Shown here piece after piece: positions 51,554 to 61,400 of a stretch of DNA of 64,000 nucleotides (positions within the stretch are counted from its first letter, which is position 1; each line of letters begins with the position of its first letter). Below the pieces are notes generated by a model. It did no database searches and had not been told where the DNA came from. It saw nothing but the letters and a program-made list of their open reading frames with translations. The stretch lies in the NCBI GenBank assembly GCA_937982565.1, contig CALJLN010000033.1:1-64000 (forward strand). Reading direction: 5' to 3'. Made by a program: the position numbers and the translations under genes. This DNA comes from UBA2421 sp002343075. GTDB lineage: Bacteria > Planctomycetota > Phycisphaerae > Tepidisphaerales > Tepidisphaeraceae.

Positions 51554-52003
51554 TCACCATTCGCCGCGCTCGAGTCCCTGTATCTTCCTGACACGCTCGG
51601 TGTGCCGTCCGTCGGTGCACTCGGTGTTGAGAAAGATGTCGACAATCGCGCGAATCTGTTGTTCGCTAATGAGGTCGGCGGGAAGGCACAGCACATTGCA
51701 ATGATTCTTCTCACGACTGACGCGCGCGGTGAGATCGTCGTGTGCCAGCGCCGCGCACACCCCGGCGATCTTGTTGGCCACGATCGACATGCCGATGCCC
51801 GTGCCGTCAAGAAGAATGCCGATGTCACATTCGCCGCGCGCCACCGCGCGTGCTGCGGGCGCAGCGAAGTCGGGGTAGTCGCACACCTCGCCAGAGTTGC
51901 AGCCGAAATCAACCAGCTCATGTCCGACCTTCTGCAAAATCGGCATGACGAGCTTTCGCTTGGCATCAAATCCGCGGTGATCGCTGGCGATCGCGACCTT
52001 CAT
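51554..52003 (-). CDS. rpiB: Ribose-5-phosphate isomerase B-like protein
   Basis: 149 residues. MKVAIASDHRGFDAKRKLVM, VDFGCNSGEVCDYPDFA and CDIGILLDGTGIGMSIVANK are RpiB/LacAB hallmarks; REKNHCNVLCLPAD is the C-terminal active-site loop. The E. coli catalytic Cys in ICGTG is replaced by Asp (LLDGTGIG). The ATG at 52003 has GGGAGC 9 bases upstream. Converges on the TrkH-like gene. Confidence 0.88.
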   Translation of the reverse strand: MKVAIASDHRGFDAKRKLVMPILQKVGHELVDFGCNSGEVCDYPDFAAPAARAVARGECDIGILLDGTGIGMSIVANKIAGVCAALAHDDLTARVSREKNHCNVLCLPADLISEQQIRAIVDIFLNTECTDGRHTERVRKIQGLERGEW

Positions 52004-52046
52004 ACGCTGCTCCCTCTGAATCGCTTCAGGCAACAAAGCCAATGTA

Positions 52047-53171
52047 TTAACGCGATGGCACGAGATCACTGACTCGGGTACTGATCAGGCCCTGCAATGT
52101 ACCTGCCAACTCTTCATAGAGCGATCGATCTCCGCCGATCGGGTCTTCGATGTCGCTGTTCGGGTCGAGCGTGCTCACTTTGCTCGCCGCCGCCGGGTTG
52201 ATTGCCAGCACCGCCTGTCGGTGGGCGTTGCTCATTGTGAGAATGAGGTCGGCTTGGTTGATCAACTCGGGCATAAGCGGTTTGGATCGATGCTTCGACA
52301 AATCACCTCCGAGCTTGCGCACTGCATCGACGGCCTCGGGCGTGGCACGACCGCCGGGAAACGCTGATGCCCCCGCCGACAGCACCGAATACCCGCTCGA
52401 TTCAATCTCATCCTGAGGCACCTTCAACCGATCGGCAATCACCTTGCGCGCGATCGCTTCTGCCATCGGGCTTCGGCATGTGTTTCCGCTGCAGACAAAC
52501 AGAACGGTCGTTCGCATAAGTCGCTCGATGATCCGTTGATCGTAGATTCCCTCGCGGACAATCTTGTATCCATCGGGGCCAACCTGAATCAGCGTCGATG
52601 GCTTTGCAAATGGTGTCGGACCGGCATCCAGAATCAGATCGACTTTTCCCTCCAGCGCTGGTGCGATCTTTGACACCTCTCGCGCGCCCCCGCCATCCGT
52701 CCCCGCCACCGCAAGCACCACTGGCGCGGCGACCGCCCTGATCACGTCAATCGCAACAGTGTGATGCGGGCATCGAAGCGTGATGTTGCCCGAAGCGTCG
52801 AACACATCGGCCTCACGCAGTTCCAACTTGCCTGCTGCTCTGGCTCGCTGTGATGGATCGACTGAAAACGTCAACCCGACCGGACCCGGCCAGAGCTTCT
52901 TCATCAATCGCTTCGCAAATGGCGTCGGCTCTCCAACCAGATCAATGGCGGCGGATGAGTCGGCGAGATGAATGGTCAGTGGCTGCTCACCGGCATTTCG
53001 CAGCGCACGCAGTTTGCGAATGGCGTCCGGGTGCGATGCCATCGCCGCCACGCCGTATACTGTTTCCGTCGGCAGCACAACCAACCCACCGTCGCGCAAC
53101 ACGCCGGCAGAACGGTGAATCTGGGTCGGATAGTCCCCGGCACTGAAGATTTCCACGACTGAAGTCGTCAT
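52047..53171 (-). CDS. Fusion: threonylcarbamoyl-AMP synthase (YrdC/Sua5) and low-molecular-weight phosphotyrosine phosphatase
   Basis: 374 residues. N-terminal YrdC domain (about 10-205): GGLVVLPTETVYGVAAMAS, RKLRALRNAGEQPLTIHL, LWPGPVGLTFSV, GNITLRCPHHTVAIDVI. This makes the threonylcarbamoyl-AMP used by TsaD (16 kb). C-terminal LMW-PTP: VLFVCSGNTCRSPMAEA with Cys227 and Arg233 of the CX5R loop, and the DPIGG Asp-loop near 336. Both active sites look intact. ATG at 53171 (MTTSVVE). Confidence 0.93.
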   Translation of the reverse strand: MTTSVVEIFSAGDYPTQIHRSAGVLRDGGLVVLPTETVYGVAAMASHPDAIRKLRALRNAGEQPLTIHLADSSAAIDLVGEPTPFAKRLMKKLWPGPVGLTFSVDPSQRARAAGKLELREADVFDASGNITLRCPHHTVAIDVIRAVAAPVVLAVAGTDGGGAREVSKIAPALEGKVDLILDAGPTPFAKPSTLIQVGPDGYKIVREGIYDQRIIERLMRTTVLFVCSGNTCRSPMAEAIARKVIADRLKVPQDEIESSGYSVLSAGASAFPGGRATPEAVDAVRKLGGDLSKHRSKPLMPELINQADLILTMSNAHRQAVLAINPAAASKVSTLDPNSDIEDPIGGDRSLYEELAGTLQGLISTRVSDLVPSR

Positions 53172-53279
53172 TGAAATTGAGTATCTGCGAGTCGGGGGCA
53201 TGGTTCAAGTGACGGACGTGCCCAGACCGGCACGCCTCTTCGCCGGACCAAAGAACGGGTGCAACGACGGGCAAGACGA

Positions 53280-53303
53280 CAATTGTTCCGCGCGGAACAA
53301 TTG
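53280..53303. promoter_or_regulatory. 24-bp perfect palindrome, probable operator
   Basis: CAATTGTTCCGC followed by its exact reverse complement GCGGAACAATTG, with no spacer. It lies about 110 bp upstream of the YrdC-PTP start and 340 bp upstream of the kinase. The zero-spacer, long palindrome fits a homodimeric regulator site; it is not followed by a T-run on either strand. Confidence 0.55.
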
Positions 53304-53510
53304 CGCAAAATCGACATAACTCATTTTGCATAAGAGACTTACGCGGCGCATAAAAAAAAGACCGACCCTAACGTTGTGTTAAGATCGCAGTCTTGCCATT
53401 CATCCCACCCCGCCGCAACCGCCGCGACCGCCCGGGGTTGCCCTGGTTGCAATCTGAATCACACAGGATCAGAATTGTCACCCGCGATCCCGCACTGGTT
53501 GAGTTGTCGA

Positions 53511-53534
53511 GTCGGGTCAATCTCGCGACCCGAC
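53511..53534. repeat. Small hairpin upstream of the kinase gene
   Basis: GTCGGGTC (53511-53518) and GACCCGAC (53527-53534) form an 8-bp stem with an 8-nt loop about 110 bases before the kinase start. No T-run follows. A leader structure or a protein site is possible. Confidence 0.4.
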
Positions 53535-53643
53535 GGGCACGGTAAATCGCGAAAATTGTTGATCTTCACGAGCATGAGATATCGCCTCTACTCTTGAGGA
53601 ATGCGCGTCACTCCGTCGTTAACGCTTTGCAGGGTTTGAACTT

Positions 53644-56418
53644 ATGACTGATCTCCCGACTTCAAATCCCGGCGACCGCGCCGCAGAAATCGCTGCCGTC
53701 GCGAAGACGCTTCCGCCCAGTCAGCGCGATTCTTACATCGACCGCGAATGCGCCGGCGACGCTGACTTGCGCCGGCGCGTGAATGTGCTTCTGTCCGAAG
53801 CAGGTTCACCCGCGCTCGCCGAGACGCTCGATCCTTCCACCAGCGGTGCCGCCTCGGCGGGAAGCCTGCCGGCACTTGTAGAAGCCCCGAAGATGCCGCG
53901 CGAGATCGGCCCCTACAAGCTGCTGGAACAAATCGGTGAAGGCGGGTTTGGCACGGTTTGGCTCGCCGAGCAATCTGTCCCGGTCCGCAGGCGCGTTGCG
54001 ATCAAGATCATCAAGCCCGGCATGGACTCGCGCGCAGTCGTCGCGCGGTTCGAACAAGAACGCCAGGCGTTGGCGATCATGGACCATGCCAACATCGCCA
54101 AGGTGCTCGACGCCGGCACAGCCCCCGACGGTCGGCCCTTCTTCGTCATGGAGTATGTCGCGGGCGAGCCGATCACCTCTTACTGCGACAAGACACGGCT
54201 GGACGTACCCGCACGTCTCGCACTGTTCATTCACGTCTGCGAGGCCGTGCAACACGCACATCACAAGGGCATCATTCACCGAGACATCAAGCCGTCCAAT
54301 GTGCTGGTGAGCATCGCATCGGGCCAGCCGGCAGTGAAGATCATAGATTTTGGCGTGGCAAAAGCCCTGAGCCACACGCTGACCGACAAGACGATCTTTA
54401 CCGAACACGGCCAGATTCTCGGCACCCCGGAGTATATGAGTCCGGAGCAGGCTGAGATGGGCGCGCTGGATATCGACACTCGCACCGATGTCTACTCGCT
54501 GGGCGTCCTGCTCTATGAACTGCTGACCGGCGCGCTGCCATTCGAGGCGCGCGACCTCCGGTCGAAGGGATACAACGAGATCCAGCGAATCATTCGCGAG
54601 GTCGATCCGCCGAAGCCGAGCACCAAGTTGCGCTCACTCGGCGCCCGCAGCGATGAAGTGGCGACTCGACGACATACCAAAATCGCCGAACTTGAAGGCC
54701 AACTGCGGCGCGAGCTTGAGTGGATCCCGCTCAAGGCGATGCGCAAAGAGCGCCAGGAGCGTTACGCAAGCCCGCTGGCAATGGCCGATGACATTCGCAA
54801 CCATCTCGCCGGGCGGCCGCTCATCGCCGGGCCGGTTTCGGCGATGTACCGGGCCAGAAAATTTGTCAGCCGCAACCGCTTGCCAGTTTCGGCGGCAGCG
54901 GCGGTGCTGATTGCTGTTTTGCTCGGGGGCATCCTCTCAACGATCGGGTTTGTTCAAGCGTCCCGGCAGCGAGATCGCGCCGACGCCCAGGCCAAACTCG
55001 CCACGGAAGAAGCGGCACGGCTGCGGCAGGTCAACCTCTACATCACGTCGATGCTCGGCAGCGCCAACCCGGTCTCCGGCGAACCAAAAGATGTGACGGT
55101 GCGTGAACTGCTGGTGGAAGCCGTCCGCAAACTTGACGGCGGTGCGCTGAAGGATCAGCCCCGAAATGAAGCGGCGCTGCGTGCGGTGATCGCGGCGACT
55201 TATCGCTCGCTGAGCATGTGGGACGAAGCCGAGCCGCAGTGGCAGAAGGCGATCGAACTTGAACGCGCCACCGGCGGCTCGGAAAGCGTCAACGCCGCGA
55301 CAGCGCTCGCCGGCCTCGGGCAATTGCAGTTGGACACGGGCCGGCTCGATGACGCCGCCAAGTCGCTCAACGATGCGCTCGCCACGCAGCGGCGGTCGCT
55401 CGCCGGCGACGATTTTCGCCTTGGCGATACCATCAACAACCTCGGCCTTCTGGCTGAGTTGCGGGGCGATTTCAAGGCCGCGCAGACGCAATACCGCGAA
55501 GCACTCTCTATATACGAGAAGAATCCGAAGGACTCGCCGCGCATTGCCGATGCATCAAGCAACCTCGCCGGCGCGTTGTTTCGCACCGGCGAGCGGGCCG
55601 AGGCAATCAGGCTTGCCACCAACGCACTCGAATTGCGCCGTAAGACCAGTGGCGAGAAGAGTGTCGATGTGTGGAACAGCCTGGCAAATCTCGCGACCAT
55701 GCAGGAGTCCACCAACGACCTCGCCGCAGCGGAGAAGACGAGGCGCGATGCCCTTGCACTGGCGGCGGCGCTGGTTGGCGAGAAGCATCGCATGACGGTC
55801 GTTAGCTCCAGCGCGCTGGGACGAACGCTCTGGCTGCGCGGGGGCGAATCCCTGACCGAAGCGCAATCGGTGCAGACCCGCGCGCTCGACCTGGCGCGCT
55901 CCCTCGACGGCGATACCAGCGCCAGCGCCGCAATCGCCACCGACATGCTCGGGTGCATCGCGCGCGACCGCGGGCAGTTGGATCGGGCGGTTGAGCTGTT
56001 TCGTGATGCCCTCAAAATCCGCAGGCAAATTCTTCCCGCAGAGCATCCCGATATCGCCGCGGCGATGTCGCAGCTTGCTGACGCGCTCACGCGCGCCGAT
56101 CAATCCCCCGCCGAAGCGGTGGAACTGGCAACCGCGGCGCTGGCCGTGCGGCAGCGCGTGTTTGGCGAGTCGCACTGGGCAACATGCAACACGAGGAGCG
56201 TGCTCGGTGCTGCGCTGGCGGCGAACGGGAAGGCGGCAGAAGCCGAACCGCTGTTGCTGCAATCGTATGATGGCTTGAAGACCGGCTCGTCGCTTGGCGT
56301 TCGTCCACAGGTTGATGCTGCCAACCGGCTGGTGGTGTTCTATGAGAAGATGGGCAAGATGGACGAATCCAATCGCTGGAAACGCCTTCGGGACGCCACC
56401 CCGACCGCTGACAACTGA
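53644..56418 (+). CDS. Ser/Thr protein kinase with TM helix and TPR repeats
   Basis: 924 residues. A short N-terminal helical domain (about 10-60) is of the type found before planctomycete kinases. Kinase about 88-385: glycine loop GEGGFG (98-103), Lys121 (VAIK), HRDIKPSN (Asp214), DFG (235-237), activation segment to GTPEYMSPEQ; all catalytic residues present. TM helix about 420-442 (AAAAVLIAVLLGGILSTIGF). C-terminal TPR about 500-910 (for example LGLLAELRGDFKAAQTQYRE), 42-residue units of the TPR_10/12 type. Signals to unknown partners; transcribed with its own promoter region upstream. Confidence 0.95.
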   Translation: MTDLPTSNPGDRAAEIAAVAKTLPPSQRDSYIDRECAGDADLRRRVNVLLSEAGSPALAETLDPSTSGAASAGSLPALVEAPKMPREIGPYKLLEQIGEGGFGTVWLAEQSVPVRRRVAIKIIKPGMDSRAVVARFEQERQALAIMDHANIAKVLDAGTAPDGRPFFVMEYVAGEPITSYCDKTRLDVPARLALFIHVCEAVQHAHHKGIIHRDIKPSNVLVSIASGQPAVKIIDFGVAKALSHTLTDKTIFTEHGQILGTPEYMSPEQAEMGALDIDTRTDVYSLGVLLYELLTGALPFEARDLRSKGYNEIQRIIREVDPPKPSTKLRSLGARSDEVATRRHTKIAELEGQLRRELEWIPLKAMRKERQERYASPLAMADDIRNHLAGRPLIAGPVSAMYRARKFVSRNRLPVSAAAAVLIAVLLGGILSTIGFVQASRQRDRADAQAKLATEEAARLRQVNLYITSMLGSANPVSGEPKDVTVRELLVEAVRKLDGGALKDQPRNEAALRAVIAATYRSLSMWDEAEPQWQKAIELERATGGSESVNAATALAGLGQLQLDTGRLDDAAKSLNDALATQRRSLAGDDFRLGDTINNLGLLAELRGDFKAAQTQYREALSIYEKNPKDSPRIADASSNLAGALFRTGERAEAIRLATNALELRRKTSGEKSVDVWNSLANLATMQESTNDLAAAEKTRRDALALAAALVGEKHRMTVVSSSALGRTLWLRGGESLTEAQSVQTRALDLARSLDGDTSASAAIATDMLGCIARDRGQLDRAVELFRDALKIRRQILPAEHPDIAAAMSQLADALTRADQSPAEAVELATAALAVRQRVFGESHWATCNTRSVLGAALAANGKAAEAEPLLLQSYDGLKTGSSLGVRPQVDAANRLVVFYEKMGKMDESNRWKRLRDATPTADN

Positions 56419-56541
56419 TTAAACCCACCCAGTTTAGCCCAAAATCGTACGCCTGCCCGTCATTTTAACATTGACCAGAGCGGGCCTGCGGTGTGATACT
56501 CTCTCATAGCTCTGAGTTGACGCAGGATTGAGGGAAAGAGA

Positions 56542-57351
56542 ATGTCCATTCGACGCTGCATCGCGCCGGTATTTCTATTGGCCGCCGCACCATTTGCGCT
56601 CGGTCAAATCACGGTATCAACCACGGTCGAGGGGACCGAAGCACCAAACGGTCGAGGCGTGCGCGCTCAGGCCGTCATCACTGAGGCCAGCGGCCTTGGC
56701 GCTGGCGTGCAGGCGATCGCAGTCAAGGAGATTCGCTCTGCGATTTTTGTTATCGACGATGTGGTATCGCGCGATGGCCCGGATGGCGGGCCGGGGCTTG
56801 CTGTTACGAAACGCGAGTTGACTGCCAGCGAAGCTTACGGCGACGGCCTTCCAAACGGGTATAACGTGCCCCCGACCACCGATCCCACTGGCCCGTGGCA
56901 GGGCCTGGTCTGGCCGTACCGGGACCAATACGACTACTTCCCCAATGTCGGCGATCCGCTGGCCGACAATGTCGGTACGGCGTTCACCATTTCGCCAAAT
57001 GTCTACGGCTTCGTCGATGTCGACGGCATCGCGCGCGGCGGGCCGACCGACCCCACCCCCGCCGGCGGGGACATCAGCCGGCTTCTACGCGGCATCACCG
57101 GCAACGGGCTTAATGGGCCGGCAACCTACTTTGCTTTTGACATCATTCCTCTGAGCGGGGATCGGGATCGATTCGTTACCGTTCGCCTGATTTCGACGAG
57201 CGTGCGCGTCGTCGTGCAGGATCAGAACGGTGAGTACGGTGAAGTGGTGGTCGATGTGCCGGACTTCACCACCGTTATCCAACTGCCCGAGCCGACAACG
57301 CTCGCGTTGCTTCCCGTGGCAACGATGTTTCTGGCCCGACGGCGGCGATAG
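56542..57351 (+). CDS. PEP-CTERM sorted exported protein
   Basis: 269 residues. Signal peptide MSIRRCIAPVFLLAAAPFALG (cleaved near 21). Central beta-rich part of unknown function. The last 22 residues, LPEPTTLALLPVATMFLARRRR, are a classic PEP-CTERM signal (PEP, hydrophobic helix, Arg tail), processed by an exosortase in EPS-producing bacteria. No exosortase is in the window. Preceded by a 123-bp gap after the kinase. Confidence 0.85.
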   Translation: MSIRRCIAPVFLLAAAPFALGQITVSTTVEGTEAPNGRGVRAQAVITEASGLGAGVQAIAVKEIRSAIFVIDDVVSRDGPDGGPGLAVTKRELTASEAYGDGLPNGYNVPPTTDPTGPWQGLVWPYRDQYDYFPNVGDPLADNVGTAFTISPNVYGFVDVDGIARGGPTDPTPAGGDISRLLRGITGNGLNGPATYFAFDIIPLSGDRDRFVTVRLISTSVRVVVQDQNGEYGEVVVDVPDFTTVIQLPEPTTLALLPVATMFLARRRR

Positions 57352-57461
57352 TCGGCGGTGGTGGTAGACATCGGTGCGGGTAGACGGCGGGGGCGATTTA
57401 CCGAACGAGTGGGGGCTCGCCACGTTGACAATTTTCGGCACCGCCGTGACAACTTGATCGC

Positions 57462-58421
57462 ATGAAGCAGATCAAGATAGGCCTCATTGGCGGCAGCGGG
57501 CTTGGGGCGGCAGTCGCATCCGCGACCGAAGGGACCCGCCACGATATCCACACCCCGTTTGGTGCTCCGAGTGATGCGATCATCGAAACTGACTGGTCAG
57601 GCCTGCCGGTCTTCTTTCTCAGCCGCCACGGCCCTGGGCACCTGCTCAACCCGTCACAGGTCAACTACCGCGCCAACATTTTTGCACTGAAACAGCTTGG
57701 GTGCACACACATTCTGGCGTCCGGTGCAGTGGGAAGCCTTCGCGACGAGATTCGGCCGCGTGATTTGGTCGTATTGGATCAGATCATCGACAAGACTCAC
57801 CGCAGGCCCGGTACGTTCTTCGATTCAGCGGCGGTGCATGTGGAGTTTTCGGAACCTTTCTGCCCGGTACTGCGTCGGATGATTTTGCAGGCCGCGGTCA
57901 GGCCCGCGGTTGCCGAGACGACAGGCAATCCGCCGGCCGGAGCGCCAGGCAGCGTCCCTCCTGATGCACCGCCGTTCACGGTGCATGCGCGCGGCACATA
58001 CGTCTGCATGGAAGGCCCGGCGTTCAGCACGCGCGCCGAGAGCCTGATGCACCGGCTATGGGGCGGCGACGTGATCGGCATGACCGCGATGCCCGAAGCG
58101 AAACTGGCCCGCGAGGCCGAAATGAGTTACGCCATGATTGCCCTCGCAACCGACTACGATAGTTGGAAGCCCCACACACCCGAGCAGGCAGCAGACCCGT
58201 TCAAGCTGTTGAACGAAATCGTGTCCCACCTGAACGACGCCACGGCGCACGCAATTGAGCTTCTGAAGCGCACGGTTGAACTGATCGCGGCAAAACCTGA
58301 AGAAATTGCAGACTGTCCGGCCCATCATGCGCTACGATTGGGCATCTGGTCAGACAAGAGCAAGATAGCTGAGGAACACAAGCAACGTTTGGCCCCGCTT
58401 TGGATGCAGTATTTCAGTTGA
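57462..58421 (+). CDS. mtnP: S-methyl-5'-thioadenosine phosphorylase family (mtnP/PNP)
   Basis: 319 residues. IGLIGGSGLGAAVAS, LSRHGPGHLLNPSQVNYRAN, ILASGAVGSLRDEIRPRD, TYVCMEGPAFSTRAES and IGMTAMPEAKLAREAEMSYA are the family blocks in order. A Pro/Gly-rich insertion of about 25 residues (near 150-175; TTGNPPAGAPGSVPPDAPP) interrupts the region before VHARGTYVCMEG. Distinguishing MTA from inosine or guanosine phosphorylase needs modelling; the HGPGH loop favours MTAP. Upstream gene is 110 bp away. Confidence 0.88.
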   Translation: MKQIKIGLIGGSGLGAAVASATEGTRHDIHTPFGAPSDAIIETDWSGLPVFFLSRHGPGHLLNPSQVNYRANIFALKQLGCTHILASGAVGSLRDEIRPRDLVVLDQIIDKTHRRPGTFFDSAAVHVEFSEPFCPVLRRMILQAAVRPAVAETTGNPPAGAPGSVPPDAPPFTVHARGTYVCMEGPAFSTRAESLMHRLWGGDVIGMTAMPEAKLAREAEMSYAMIALATDYDSWKPHTPEQAADPFKLLNEIVSHLNDATAHAIELLKRTVELIAAKPEEIADCPAHHALRLGIWSDKSKIAEEHKQRLAPLWMQYFS

Positions 58422-58451
58422 GACTTCATGCGAGCCGGCGAGGAGCGATAA

Positions 58452-61400
58452 ATGAGATCATCACACGCAACCGATGACCGCAGGACAGGAGCCCGAGTTG
58501 GCCGCCGGTTTGCCGGGATGGTGTTCGCTGCCTTGTACGCCTCGCCATTGGCCGCTGTCGAGTTGGAGGGGCCCGTCCGCAACAGCCTCTTCGGCAAAGA
58601 TTCGCTGCAGGGCATTTATGTGCGCGATTCAGCGATTGCCGTCGAGAAAATCGCGCACGCCGAACGGCTGGAGCGCCTGAAGGAATGGGCCAAGGCGGCG
58701 GAGATTTATCAGGAGATCATCGAGCAATATCCCGATCGGGTAGTGCCTTCGCGTGTGAATGATGAAAATCAGATCGTGCAATACACGTCGGTGGTGTCGG
58801 CGGTGCAGGAGCGGCTGGCAAAATGGCCCGCAGACGGACTGACAGCCTACCGCAATCGATACGAGGTCGCGGCGCGGGCCATTCTCGACGATGTAAGTCC
58901 ATCAGAATCGACGGACAAAGAGGCGCTGCACCGGGTGGCCAAGCTCTATTTTGTCACCGACACGGCTCGCGATGCCGCGCAGCGGTTGATCGATCTGCAA
59001 TTGCAGAATGGCGATTTCGCCGCAGCGGCCTGGCTGGGCGATCGCCTGCTGCAATGGCACCCCGGAATTGATGCAATGCGCGCCCAACTGCTTTTCCGAA
59101 CGGCAATTGCGTACCGGCTGCTGGGCAACGACGAGACGGCTGCCGCCCGAGGCGACGAACTCGCCCGCGAGCACCCCGATGCCACCGGATTGGTCCGCGG
59201 TGGGCAGATGAAGCTTGCCGATGCGCTGGCTGAAGCCCTGACGGCGGAAATCTCGATTCAATCCCTCGCAACCGACTCCTGGCCGACGGCATTTGGCAAT
59301 AACAGCCGCGACCGCGTGCCAGCGGCCATCACGGGGATTGGGGCGAGGCTGTTCTCGGTTCCCATCGTCCGCGCCGCACCGCGCCTGCCCGCGGGCCAGC
59401 GCGCACCGGCTGACATGGACCGCGATCAGCGTCAGGCAGGGTTTGCGACGGGAATTCTCCCGGTAATCGATCGTGGCGAGCTGTTTTTTCAGGATAATCA
59501 GCGGATTTACGGCCTCAGTCTCGACTCTGGCCTGCCGCTTGCCGGATGGGCCGAGACGTACGCCGGCGACCGGGCCGGGCGATACAGCATCGCCGACGCG
59601 TTTCCCACGCCGCTGGGAGCGCAACTGGCTGTCACCGTGACGGATGACACCGTGCTCTCCGTGCTCGGGCAGAATGACTTGCGCGCAATGCTCTACTCGG
59701 GCAACCTGGGCGCGTCACGCGAATCGCGGTTGGTGTGCCTCGATCGTCGCACTGGCGCGGAACGATGGTCATTTGCATCAAGATCGCTCAATCAGCGCGA
59801 CGAACGCACCCCCGGCCGCGGGATGGAGTTGCAGGGAACGCCGGTTGTGGCTGGCGATCGAGTGTTTATCACAGCTCAGAGCGCCAGTGGGGTACAGTTT
59901 CAGAAATGTGAACTGATCGCGCTCGACCGGCACACAGGCACGTTGCAGTGGCGTATTTATATCGCTTCCGCCAGTGTGAATTCGCAGATCTGGGACGTCG
60001 AATCGACGTTGCAAGATCAGCAGACCCCCCAACTGTCGTTCGCGGATGGCCGGCTCTACGTCTGCACCAACCTCGGCGCCACCGCAGCGATTGATGCGAC
60101 CGACGGCACGATCATCTGGCTGAATCTCTACCCGCGTGAGGCCACGGCCCAATCAAGGCTGCAACAGCTTCGCCGGCCCATGGCGAGCGGCATGAATGTC
60201 TCCAGGAAACCGCGGCCATGGGCGCACAATCCGGTCATTGTCTCCGGCAACCGAGTCTTCACCCTGCCGCGGAACAGTGAGTTTGCGTTTATCAATGACG
60301 CCTCGACCGGCGCGGAGATCTCGCGCATTCCGGTCCAGCCGTTCGATAGCGCTGACACCCTCATCGGGGTGACCGGCGAGAGGCTTCTGCTTGCGGGGCT
60401 GAAATCGGTCTACTGCCTCAACTGGGGCAAGTTTCAGGCCGACGCGCCCGTCGGCGCGTATCTGCAATGGTCGAGCATCTTTAAGCGCGGGGGATTCGAC
60501 GACGCGAGCCTGCGCGGGCGGCCGTTTCTCACGCATGATTCGGTCTATGTGCCTACTGCCTGGCAGATGTCGCGGATTGCCCTCGGCAACGGAAAGGCCA
60601 TCAGCAGCTATCCCGGCGAAGGACGGGAATGGAGCGAAGAAGAGTCGGCGGGCAACTTGCTGGTGCTGCAGGATCATCTCGTCATCGCCGGGCCTGAGCA
60701 GGTGGCGGTTTACACTGATCTGAATGTTGCGATGCAGAAGCTCGATGCCGAATCGCAGCGCGATCCCTCATCGCCCAAGCCGCGGCTGCGCTATGCCGAG
60801 GTGATGTTTGTTGCCGGCCGCTTCGACCTCGCCGCCGCCAAACTGGATGAGGCAAGAGATCTACTTACCGCAGCGGGCGCGCTGCAGCCGGGTCCGGATC
60901 GCAACCGGCTCTTCAATTCGTCTCTGAACTTTGCGAAGAAGCTTACATCGCAACCGCGAGAGGAGGCGAGCATCCGCGGGTTCTTCGACCGCGCCGCGGT
61001 TGCCGCTGCATCGCCGCAGCAGAACGTCGCATTTCGCATCGCAAAGGCGCGCTGGCTTAACCAGCAAAAGGACGATGCCGGCGAGTTGACGCTTTATCAG
61101 CAGATTCTGGCCGATCCGGCGATGCGTCTAGAACTCATCAGCGGCGCCGACGGCGGGCCGGTGACGCAGGCAGCCTATATTGCCGAGCGAGCTGTGGGCG
61201 AAATCATCATGCGCAACCCTGCGGTGTACGCACCCATTGAGCAGGCGGCGCAGGCTGAGTTCGATGCCGTCGCCAATGACAATGATCCCGAAAAACTGCT
61301 CGCGATCGCTCAAACCTACCCAAATTCAAAGATCAGTGCCGCTGCACTTTTTGCGTCAGCAGGGATCTATGAGCACCGCGGCGACTATCGACAATCGGTC

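Larger units (their letters stand above)
53172..53643. other. 472-bp divergent region between the YrdC-PTP fusion and the kinase gene
   Basis: No gene is visible. It contains a 24-bp perfect palindrome (53280-53303), a looser dyad TTGCGCAAAA/TTTTGCATAA just after it, an A8 run at 53352-53359 and an 8-bp-arm hairpin at 53511-53534. Promoters for both flanking genes should lie here but no classic -35/-10 pair stands out. Confidence 0.6.
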
